A stretch of 64,000 nucleotides of DNA from DASRLE01 sp963825315 (lineage in GTDB: Bacteria > Verrucomicrobiota > Verrucomicrobiia > Limisphaerales > Palsa-1400): positions 2,046,001 through 2,110,000 of the forward strand of contig CAWGST010000001.1 of NCBI GenBank assembly GCA_963825315.1. Direction: 5' to 3'. A model generated the notes under the pieces. It searched no databases and had not been told where the DNA came from. It was given only the letters and a program-made list of their open reading frames with translations. This document shows, piece after piece, positions 25,909-34,190 of the stretch; positions within the stretch are counted from its first letter, which is position 1; each line of letters starts with the position of its first letter. Position numbers and translations under genes: made by a program.

Positions 25909-27377
25909 ATGCGCAAGCGATTCGAGGTTCAATTGGCTTTGGGTAAAACACCGATCGAAAGAGTCGTGCTGCCGTCGCGGAGCCGCGACGAACTGCCCCC
26001 GGTTCTGGCGGGTCTGCAATGGATTTTCCAGACCCCTGAGATCAACGGCCAAGTGTTTGACCTGTTGGAAAAGAAGGTCGTGGCGGGCAGGAAGGCCACC
26101 GGGCGGCCGGGTTTGGACCTGTGGCACATTTTGGTTTTGGGTGTGGTGCGCCTGGCGCTGGACTGTGATTACGACCGGCTGGAATATCTGGCCAATTACG
26201 ATGGTTTGTTGCGGCAGATCCTGGGCCTCCACCCCATGCTTTCAGAGCAGGAGAGGCCTTTTCACTACAAGACGCTTTCGGAAAACGTTTGTCAGGTGGA
26301 TGAGGAGTTGCTGCGCCAGATCAACGTCCTGGTGGTTCAGGCCGGGCGGATCGCTTTCAAAAAAAAGAAAACGGTCCCGCTGAACCGATCCGGGCCAAGG
26401 CCGACAGCTATGTGCTGGAGACCAACGTGCATTTTCCGACCGACCTGAACCTGTTGTGGGACGCCCAGCGCAAGTGTGCGGACCTGCTGCTGCCGCTGGT
26501 CGTGGCGGCCCGGCTGGGGGGCTGGCGCAAGTGTCAGGAATGGCGGCGCAAACTCAAAGGTCAGATGATTGCCTTGACGCGGCTGGCCAGTGGCGGCGGC
26601 CCCAAGAAGGAGCAGCGCCAGCAGGCGGCTGCTGCGGCCTATGTGCGGGACAGTTACCGTTTCGAGGAAAAAGTGTTCACGACGATCCAGGCCTTGCCGG
26701 TGCCGCAGGACGTGGTGGAGTGGGCGCGGCGCGAGCAATTGGACTATTTCCACACCATGATGATCAAGCAACTGGACCTGGTGGAACGCCGCTTGCTCCA
26801 GGGCCAAACGATTCCCCATGAGGAGAAGATTTTCTCATTGTTCGAGCCGCACACCGAGTGGATCAACAAGGGCAAGCTCTTTCCGTCGGTGGAACTGGGG
26901 CATAAAGTATTATTGACAACAGATCAGCACGAATTGATTCTGGACTACAAAGTCATGGAGCAGTTGAACGATGTCGACGAAGTTATTGCCCTGGCCGATC
27001 GATTGCTGGGCGGCTACGGTGCCGGGGCTGTGGCCAGCCTGAGTGTTGACAAGGGCTTTAGCCGGGCAGAAGACCGTCAACTGCTGGAGCTCTACATTCC
27101 AGAAGTCATCATGCCCAAACGCGGCAAGCGCAACAGTCAAGAACAGGCGCGAGAGGGGCAGCGCCGTTTTGTGGCGCTACGCCGCCAGCACAACGCCATT
27201 GAATCGGACATTAACGCGCTGGAACATCACGGTTTGAATTATTGTCCCGACAAAGGCTGGCACGGGTTCAAGCGCTACGTGGGCTTTGGCGTGCTGGCTT
27301 ACAACCTGCACAAGATCGGTCGGCGCCTGCTGGAGCGCCGGCCGGAGGCCGAACCGCCGAGAGTATTGTGCGCCTAA
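25909..27377 (+). CDS. ISNCY-family transposase made by apparent -1 frameshifting
   Basis: Two frames together give about 489 residues. The first (from 25909, MRKRFEVQLALGKTPIERVV) includes GRPGLDLWHILVLGVVRLAL. The second continues with ENGPAEPIRAKADSYVLETN and VHFPTDLNLLWDAQRK, then SLFEPHTEWINKGK, a DKGFSRAEDRQLLE segment and the final GWHGFKRYVGFGVLAYNLHK. Conserved acidic residues of a DDE-type fold occur on both sides of the shift. The frames meet at the slippery heptamer A-AAA-AAG (26361-26367), which returns the second frame exactly. Many IS families control transposase level this way. The alternative is a simple mutation in a homopolymer. Confidence 0.83.
26361..26367 (+). promoter_or_regulatory. 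Slippery heptamer A AAA AAG for -1 frameshifting
   Basis: In zero frame the codons are AAA AAG, preceded by A. Slipping back one base gives GAA AAC GGT next and leads into the second transposase frame. A short CGGT/ACCG stem just downstream could help but is weak. Confidence 0.65.
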
Positions 27378-27754
27378 AAAAGCGGGTTTCGTAACAAAAG
27401 CGTGATTAAACCAGGTGAAATGTCGCCGCAAACCGCCTCTGCAATGGCTGGCCGGGTCAACAGCAAAAAACCGGCCAGAAAAACACCCCGCAAAACCGAG
27501 AGTCCCGGCTTCAGAAGGGTGCCGATTTGAAAAACACGAGTTTTCTCCCAATCACTAACTATCAATCTGGCGTTTCTGGCCATTCTTCCCGCCAAAGCGG
27601 TGTTGCGATTGTGGCCAAAGACTGAAATCGAGTTGGAAGGGGTGGTCCACAAAAAGGGGCGGCACAAAATCGGCCTTGCGCCCTTGAAAGTTCTTTTTCG
27701 CAGAAAGGTGTTGGCAATTAGTCCGACTCATGGCATTAGTCCCATTCCAAATTT

Positions 27755-30197
27755 ATGTTTAATAAGAAAACATGGCCCCGGTTCGCAGCTTTGGCCGCTG
27801 CACTTGTTGTTTCTCCCGGCACTTTCGCGGGCGAGGCGGATATTCACATTCCCGATCTGAGCGGGGTCAAGTTTGACGGGTTGGGCGGCATCAGCGGCGT
27901 CACGCTGATGTGTGTGGGCATCGGGATTTGCTTCCTCGGCGCCATCTTCGGCCTGGTGCAATACTTTCAGACCAGGGCCTTGGCGGTGCATCAGAGCATG
28001 GCCCAAGTCTCGGAAACGATTTGGGAAACCTGCAAAACCTACCTTTTCACACAAGGCAAATTCCTCGCCATTCTTTGGCTGCTGATCGCCGGTTGCATGG
28101 TGTATTATTTCCTGGGGCTGCAACGCGACAACATCGGCAATGTTGTCCTTATTTTGCTCTGCTCGATTCTGGGCATTCTTGGCTCCTACGGCGTGGCTTG
28201 GTTTGGCATCCGCATCAACACCGTGGCCAATTCCCGCACCGCCTTTTCCGCGCTCAAGGGCAATCCGTTCGCCACCCTTGGCATCCCGTTGCGGTCGGGC
28301 ATGAGCGTCGGATTGCTCCTCGTCTCCGTTGAACTGTTCTTCATGATTTGCATCCTGATGTTCCTGAAAGACCTGGCCGGCCCCTGCTTCATCGGCTTCG
28401 CCATCGGGGAATCGCTGGGCGCTTCGGTGTTGCGCATTTGCGGCGGCATTTTCACCAAGATTGCCGACATCGGCTCCGATCTCATGAAAATCGTCTTCAA
28501 GCTCCCCGAAGATGATCCCAAGAACCCGGGCGTCATCGCCGACTGCACCGGCGACAACGCCGGCGACAGCGTCGGCCCGACGGCGGACGGTTTTGAAACT
28601 TACGGCGTCACCGGCGTGGCGTTGATCGCGTTCATGGCCCTGGCCCTGGCCGCCAGCCCGAACGTTTGCGCGACCCTGATTATTTGGTTGTTCGTCATGC
28701 GCGCGCTCATGATCGTCACCTCGCTGGTTTCCTACTTTGCCAACAACGTCCTGAGCCGGGCCATGTTCGCCAGCAAGAAGGATTTCGATTTTGAAGCGCC
28801 GTTGACCCATCTGGTCTGGATGACTTCGGCTGTCTCCATTGCCATCACCTTCGTTGCCAGCAAACTGCTGCTGGGGGATTTCAAGGACGGCCGCCGGCAT
28901 GGTTCAATCGGATTTATGGTGGGTGTTGTCCGTCATCATCAGTTGCGGCACCGTGGCGGGCGCGCTCATCCCCGAGTTCACCAAGATCTTTGTCAGCACC
29001 AACTCGCGCCACGTCAAGGAAGTGACCAACTGCTCCAAACATGGCGGCGCGTCCCTCAACATCCTGTCGGGCTTCGTGGCCGGCAATTTCTCCGCATTCT
29101 GGATGGGGCTTTGCATCATGGTTCTGATGGCCGCCTCTTATTTCTTTTCCCAAAATCCGGCCTTGCATTCCCTCATGCCGCCGCAGTTCGCCTTTGCCGC
29201 GCCCATTTTTGCCTTCGGTCTCGTCGCCTTCGGCTTCCTCGGCATGGGACCCGTGACCATCGCCGTGGACAGCTACGGCCCGGTGACGGATAACGCGCAG
29301 TCCATCTATGAATTGAGCCAGATCGAAGGGCGCAAGGACATCAAAGCGGAAATCAAGCGCGACTTCGGCTTCGACGCGGACTTTGAAAACGCCAAGTACC
29401 AGCTCGAAAAAGGCGACGGCGCGGGCAACACTTTCAAGGCCACGGCCAAACCCGTCCTCATCGGCACCGCAGTCGTTGGCGCCACCACCATGGTGTTCGG
29501 CATCATCATTCTTCTGGAAAACTTGTTTGGCGGTGCCGTCACCAAGTTGAGCATTGTGCAGCCGGAAGTCATCCTGGGCCTGATCATGGGCGGCTCGGTC
29601 ATTTACTGGTTCACCGGCGCTTCCTGCCAGGCCGTCGTCACCGGTGCCTATAGCGCGGTGGTTTACATCAAGGAACACATCAAACTGGACTCCACCACCG
29701 CCTCGATGAAGGACAGCAAGGAAGTGGTCCGCATCTGCACCGTTTATGCCCAGAAAGGGATGTGGAACATCTTCATTGTCGTGTTCTGCTTTGCCCTCGC
29801 CTTGCCTTTCTTCAATCCTTACTTCTTCATTGGCTACCTGATCGGCATCGCCTTTTTCGGCCTTTTTCAGGCCATCTTCATGGCCAATGCTGGCGGCGCC
29901 TGGGACAACGCCAAAAAAATCGTCGAAGTGGATCTCCGCCAGAAGGGCACCGAACTCCATGCCGCCACCGTCGTTGGCGACACGGTGGGCGATCCATTCA
30001 AGGACACCTCCTCTGTCGCGATGAACCCGGTCATCAAATTCACCACCCTCTTTGGCCTCCTGGCCACGGAGATCGCCGTGACCATGAAAGTGCAAAGCAC
30101 CAAGACCGTCATTGGCGCGTTCTTCTTCATCATCGCCTTGATCTTCGTTTACCGGTCGTTTTACTGCATGCGGATTCCGGAAGAGAAGGGGGCCTAA
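27755..30197 (+). CDS. hppA: Membrane-bound proton-type pyrophosphatase, one frameshift
   Basis: Two frames (27755 to about 28893 and about 28895-30197) make one M-PPase of some 810 residues with about 16 membrane segments. Substrate-site motifs are present: VIADCTGDNAGDSVGPTADG, GPVTIAVDSYGPVTDNAQSI and GGAWDNAKKIVE plus HAATVVGDTVGDPFKDTS. M-PPases couple pyrophosphate hydrolysis to H+ or Na+ export. The GNTFKA sequence has Lys where K+-dependent enzymes have Ala, pointing to the K+-independent class. One extra base within GCCGCCGG near 28890-28898 explains the break. The start is ATG at 27755 with a signal-like first helix. The stop overlaps the convergent moeA stop by four bases. Confidence 0.93.
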
Positions 30198-31399
30198 CTC
30201 CACCGCAGCACCGCCACCAGCGTTCCCGCCGGCCGCGTCGTTCCGGGCGGAATATCAACCAGCCCGTTGGCTCGGGCCATCGAGCTTAAAATGTGGGACG
30301 CCTGGCTTCCGGCCGATCTGACCTGGCCGCCGGCGTCGAGCACAACCCGCGCGAAATGCCGCCGTTCCCCTCGGTTGCCCAGCGGTTCGGCCAGCGTGCC
30401 CCATGACGCGGGCGGCCGGAGATCGCGCGCTCCTTGCAGCCGCAGCAGCGCCGGTCTGGCCAGAAGAAAAAAGGTCACAAACGCCGAGACCGGATTGCCG
30501 GGCAGGCCAAACAAGAGTTTTCCCCCGTGCCGGCCAAAGGCAAACGGTTTGCCCGGCCGCATGGCCACCGTCCAGAAGTCCAATTGCCCGCCAATCTCCG
30601 CGAAGGCCTGCCTGACCCAATCCGTTGCGCCCACCGAAACGCCTCCGCTGGTCACGACGACATCGCATTCCTGGAACGCCGTCCGCAAAGCCTGCTTTGT
30701 CAATACCAAATCGTCCGCAACCGGCGGATACAGTTTGGGGATGGCCCCGGCTTCACGGGCCAGGGCCGACAAGCCGGTGCGATTGCTCTCGTAAATCATG
30801 CCCGGCGGCAACGCGCGCCCCGCTTCGCGCAATTCATCACCCGTCGCCAGCAGCCCCACCCCGGGACGCCGGCCGGTTTGCGCCGCGGCAACGCCCGCTC
30901 CCGCCAGCAGACTGAGGCGCTGGGCCGTTAATTCCTCCCCGGCCCCGGCCAGCAGCGCATTCTCCCGGACGTCTTCGCCGCGCAAACGCACATTTTCCCA
31001 CGGCTTGACCTTCGCCGAAATGATGACCTTCCCCGGTTGGTCCGCCGCCTGTTTCACATCTTCCTGCATGACGACGGCGTCCGCGCCGCGCGGCAGGATC
31101 GCCCCCGTATAAATCCGCACACACGCCCCCGCCTCGACGCCGCCGGCAAATGCGCTTCCCGCCCGCGTCTCGCCGCTGAGGCGCAGGGCAACCGGGTTCT
31201 CCCCGGTCGCCGATGCCAGGTCCGCTGCCCGGACCGCGTAGCCGTCCATGGCCGAATTATCCGCCGGCGGCAAGTCAATGGGCGAATGGATGGGCGCGGC
31301 CAAATAACGGCCCAAAGCGTCCTGGACAGGAATCTCTTCCGCCGGCAGAGGCTCTATGGCCGCGAGAATCCTTTCCTGCGCTTCCTCCAGAGAGATCAC
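30194..31399 (-). CDS. moeA: Molybdopterin molybdenumtransferase MoeA
   Basis: The 401-residue protein is of normal family length. Motifs in order are PPADNSAMDGYAVRAADL, TGAILPRGADAVVMQED, GLLATGDELREAG, VVTSGGVSVGATDW, AMRPGKPFAFGRH and LFGLPGNPVSAFVTFF, all typical of MoeA. The enzyme inserts molybdate into adenylated molybdopterin in the cytoplasm. No other molybdenum cofactor gene is in the window. The start at 31399 is 6 bases from a hairpin repeat that separates it from the PilB-type gene, so no shared promoter with that gene can be assumed. Confidence 0.95.
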   Translation of the reverse strand: MISLEEAQERILAAIEPLPAEEIPVQDALGRYLAAPIHSPIDLPPADNSAMDGYAVRAADLASATGENPVALRLSGETRAGSAFAGGVEAGACVRIYTGAILPRGADAVVMQEDVKQAADQPGKVIISAKVKPWENVRLRGEDVRENALLAGAGEELTAQRLSLLAGAGVAAAQTGRRPGVGLLATGDELREAGRALPPGMIYESNRTGLSALAREAGAIPKLYPPVADDLVLTKQALRTAFQECDVVVTSGGVSVGATDWVRQAFAEIGGQLDFWTVAMRPGKPFAFGRHGGKLLFGLPGNPVSAFVTFFLLARPALLRLQGARDLRPPASWGTLAEPLGNRGERRHFARVVLDAGGQVRSAGSQASHILSSMARANGLVDIPPGTTRPAGTLVAVLRWS

Positions 31400-31404
31400 G
31401 GGAA

Positions 31405-31526
31405 AATTAAGGGAAAGGCTGAAGGCTAAAGGCTAAAGGCTGAAGGAAGAACTGAAAGGCATTTGGGTCGCTTGTCTTCGTTTTCATAACTTTAGCCTTT
31501 AGCCTTTAGCCTTTAGCCTTTGTCCA
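31405..31526. repeat. Heptamer-arm hairpin repeat (AAAGGCT type)
   Basis: The left arm has repeated GGCTGAA/GGCTAAA heptamers (about 31414-31444) and the right arm at least four TTTAGCC heptamers (31491-31520). The arms are complementary and enclose about 45 unrelated bases. It fills the space between moeA and the ATPase gene. Confidence 0.8.
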
Positions 31527-33266
31527 TCATTCTCCCGCCGTGAGCAGGAGGGTCTGCTCCAAGGTCGAAAGCCCCTCCCCCACTTTTTCCAGGGCGACGC
31601 GGCGGAGGGTTTTCATCCCCTGCTCGATGGCCAGTTTGCCGATTTCCTGCGCGCCGACTCGTTTGATGACCAATTTGCGAATCTCATCGGTCATGGTCAT
31701 CGCTTCAATGATGGCCAGGCGTCCGGAGTAGCCGGAGTTTTTGCAGCGTTCGCAGCCGCGGCCGCGAAACAATGTCTTGCCTTTGAACAGGCCCACTTCA
31801 ATGCCAAGGTCCTTGAACATCTTCTCCGGATATTCCACCGGTTCCTTGCAACTCGGACATACCTTGCGCATCAGGCGCTGGGCGCAGGCCAGGATGACGG
31901 CGGATGAAATCAGGAACGGCGCGATCTCCATGTCGTCCAGCCGCGAAATCGCCCCCGGCGCGTCGTTGCAGTGCATGGTGCTCAATACCTGGTGGCCGGT
32001 CAGGGCGGACTCCACCGCGATTTCCGCCGTTTCCGTGTCCCGGATTTCGCCAATCATGATGATGTCCGGGTCCTGGCGCAATATCGAGCGCAGCGCGCTG
32101 GCAAATGTCAATCCTATTTCCTTTTTGACCGGCACCTGGTTCACTCCCGGAAGCTGGAATTCCACCGGGTCTTCCACCGTCACGATGTTGTACTGCGGCC
32201 CGTTCAGTTCGTTCAGCGCCGAATACAGCGTGGTGGTTTTGCCCGATCCCGTCGGCCCGGTGACCAGGATCAGCCCGTGCGGCGCGTCCACCGCGCTTTT
32301 GAAGCGCACATACGTCTCGGCGTCGATGCCCAGTTTATCCATGCTGGCGGACAGGTTGGATTTGTCCAGCACGCGCAGCACGCACTTCTCCCCATGCACG
32401 GTGGGCAGGAAGGAAACGCGCAAATCAATGTCCCGCCCCCCGGCCCTGACCCGCATGCGTCCGTCCTGCGGCAAACGGCGCTCGGCGATGTCCAGGCTGC
32501 TCATGACTTTGATGCGGGAGGCCAGCGCCACTTGCAAGTTTTTGGGCGGCGGCGGCATGTCTATCAAACTGCCGTCAATGCGGTAGCGCAGGCGCACCAT
32601 GTTTTCGAACGGCTCGATGTGAATGTCGCTGGCCCGGTCCTTGATGGCCTGCACCAGGATGAGGTTGGCCAGTTTGATCACCGGCGCTTCCTCGGTCGAA
32701 GCGGCCAATTCGGCCAGATTGGTGGAGTCCACCGCCTCCTTCGTCACCTCCAGATTTTCCGCTTCCGCCTCGGCTTCGGCCTTCTTGGCCGCATCCTGGA
32801 TGATGTCCTCCATCGTGCCCGTGCGCGAGGTGTCAAGATTGGCCAGCCGGTCCAGGATGGCCTTCTCCGACGCGATCATGGGCAAGACCTCCAGCTTGGT
32901 CATGCGCTTGACATCGTCCACGGCCAGAACGTTGAGCGGGTCGGCCATGGCCAGAAACAATTTGTTGCCCAATCGCGCCACGGGCAGCACTTTGTAGTTG
33001 CCGGCAATGTCGCGCGGCACCAGATCGGCCAGTTCGGGCGGGACCATCAGGCGGTTCACGTTGACGGGAGGCGTGTTCAAAACGCGCCCCATGGCCACCA
33101 CCAGGTCGTTGTCGGTCACGTAGGCCTTTTCCACCACCAGCTTGATGAAACGGGTGCCTTCCTTCTTTTGCTTTTCCAGCAATTCCTCCACCTGCTGCGC
33201 CGTCAGCAAGCCGTCTTCGATCAAGGCATCGGCTATCCGTTCTCCAAGTGTTTTGACGGGTGACAT
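31527..33266 (-). CDS. PilB/GspE-type secretion ATPase
   Basis: The protein is about 579 residues from the ATG at 33266 (MSPVKTLGERIADALIEDGL). An N-terminal MshEN/GspE-N domain precedes the motor: Walker A GPTGSGKTTTLYS, Asp box with VEDPVEFQLPG, Walker B DPDIIMIGEIRDTETAE, His box TGHQVLSTMHCND, and a tetracysteine zinc site CPSC...CERCKNSGY. It powers extension of a type IV pilus or a type II secretion pseudopilus. The upstream gene stops five bases before, so the two are one operon. No pilin or platform gene is in the window, so pilus versus secretion cannot be decided. Confidence 0.92.
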   Translation of the reverse strand: MSPVKTLGERIADALIEDGLLTAQQVEELLEKQKKEGTRFIKLVVEKAYVTDNDLVVAMGRVLNTPPVNVNRLMVPPELADLVPRDIAGNYKVLPVARLGNKLFLAMADPLNVLAVDDVKRMTKLEVLPMIASEKAILDRLANLDTSRTGTMEDIIQDAAKKAEAEAEAENLEVTKEAVDSTNLAELAASTEEAPVIKLANLILVQAIKDRASDIHIEPFENMVRLRYRIDGSLIDMPPPPKNLQVALASRIKVMSSLDIAERRLPQDGRMRVRAGGRDIDLRVSFLPTVHGEKCVLRVLDKSNLSASMDKLGIDAETYVRFKSAVDAPHGLILVTGPTGSGKTTTLYSALNELNGPQYNIVTVEDPVEFQLPGVNQVPVKKEIGLTFASALRSILRQDPDIIMIGEIRDTETAEIAVESALTGHQVLSTMHCNDAPGAISRLDDMEIAPFLISSAVILACAQRLMRKVCPSCKEPVEYPEKMFKDLGIEVGLFKGKTLFRGRGCERCKNSGYSGRLAIIEAMTMTDEIRKLVIKRVGAQEIGKLAIEQGMKTLRRVALEKVGEGLSTLEQTLLLTAGE

Positions 33267-33271
33267 AACGA

Positions 33272-34117
33272 TCAGCGCAAGGCCTTGCCCAGGATGCGCA
33301 TCAAGTCGGTGGGCGAAGCCAGATACCACAGCAGCCTGAATTTGGACGTTTCCTCCAGGTCAAGCACGGCTTGTTTGTTGAACGGATTGGCCGTGGCCAC
33401 CATCATCGTCTTGCTCATCCGGTCCACCGGCAACACGCACCACCGCTGGCAAATCTGCCGCGGCGCCGTCCGCACCAAATCCATGTCGATCTCGTATCGT
33501 TCCAGCGGGATATAGGCTAGGCGCGAACGATCCGCCAGCAGTTTCAGGGATTTCTCCAGCGGCATGAGCTGGCGCTCGGCCAGATTTTGAATGAAAGGAT
33601 CGCTTATTTTTGTCAGCGGCGCCGTCAAGTCGGGCTTCGGCCAGCACAACTGGAAATCGCCTTCCGTAATCAGCTTGGTCTCCACAAAAAATTTGTGCAT
33701 CGGCGTCCGCCCGTCATCCACTTCCGGTTGGGCCGCCGCCGTGCCGTCCCCTTTTTTCGTTAAGACGGTCTGCGGGCCCTTGGTGGGATGTTCCATTTCC
33801 ACCGGCTGCGGCGCGGTCAGGTTATTGGCCTTGCTTTCGATCTGCGCCATCGCGGCCATGGCATCGCGGTCTTCCGGATGGCGCTGCAGGATCGTTTCGT
33901 ATTCGAGAATGGCGGAGGAAAGCTGGCCCAACTGCACGTAAGCCTGGGCGATGCGTTTGGAAGTCAGAACCACCTCCTTATCCAAATTGAGTTTCAGATA
34001 CGCTTCCTTGAGAATTTCCAGCGATTGATAATCCTGCGGCTGCGATTGAGTGATGACTTCAAACATCTCAATCGTCTGCCGCAACTGCGCCTCTTCCCCC
34101 GGATTTAAAGTGCCAAG
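33272..34117 (-). CDS. Tetratricopeptide plus GspE-N-like domain protein
   Basis: The protein is about 281 residues (ATG at 34117, MLGTLNPGEEAQLRQTIEMF; 34144 is possible). Residues 15-90 form TPR-like helices (YQSLEILKEAYLKLNLDKEV, AYVQLGQLSSAILEYETILQ). Residues of about 140-280 resemble the GspE/MshE N-terminal module (LPLEKSL-like LMPLEKSLKLLADRSRLAYI, RWCVLPVDRMSKTMMVATAN, FRLLWYLASPTDLMRILGKA). It probably works with the following ATPase as a regulator or adaptor. This two-gene pairing is seen in the sequence; its function is inferred. Confidence 0.72.
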   Translation of the reverse strand, partial: LGTLNPGEEAQLRQTIEMFEVITQSQPQDYQSLEILKEAYLKLNLDKEVVLTSKRIAQAYVQLGQLSSAILEYETILQRHPEDRDAMAAMAQIESKANNLTAPQPVEMEHPTKGPQTVLTKKGDGTAAAQPEVDDGRTPMHKFFVETKLITEGDFQLCWPKPDLTAPLTKISDPFIQNLAERQLMPLEKSLKLLADRSRLAYIPLERYEIDMDLVRTAPRQICQRWCVLPVDRMSKTMMVATANPFNKQAVLDLEETSKFRLLWYLASPTDLMRILGKALR

Positions 34118-34190
34118 CATTTCAACTGGTCCTGACCATGCCAAATTAACCCGCTGTCGAACTTAAATCAATCATTTCAGATGCCCCCCT

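Larger units (their letters stand above)
25734..27558 (+). mobile_element. ISNCY-like insertion sequence, about 1.83 kb
   Basis: The left end CTAGTGTCTGAGAGAAAACT and the right end in reverse complement TTAGTGATTGGGAGAAAACT are matching inverted repeats of about 20 bases. CTAT lies directly outside both ends and may be a 4-bp target duplication. The element carries one transposase gene split by a frameshift signal. It inserted 197 bases upstream of the pyrophosphatase gene. Ends and family look intact, so the copy may be active. Confidence 0.8.

Noticed and set aside
25766..26383. Alternative 205-codon frame at the start of the IS
   Set aside because: It runs in a different frame from the transposase motifs and gives Arg/Trp-rich shadow sequence.
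28914..30203. 429-codon open frame opposite hppA
   Set aside because: The membrane pyrophosphatase motifs lie on the plus strand; the antisense product is acidic His/Gly-rich with no family.
31971..33263. 430-codon open frame opposite the PilB-type ATPase
   Set aside because: Antisense shadow of Walker and His-box motifs; no domain of its own.
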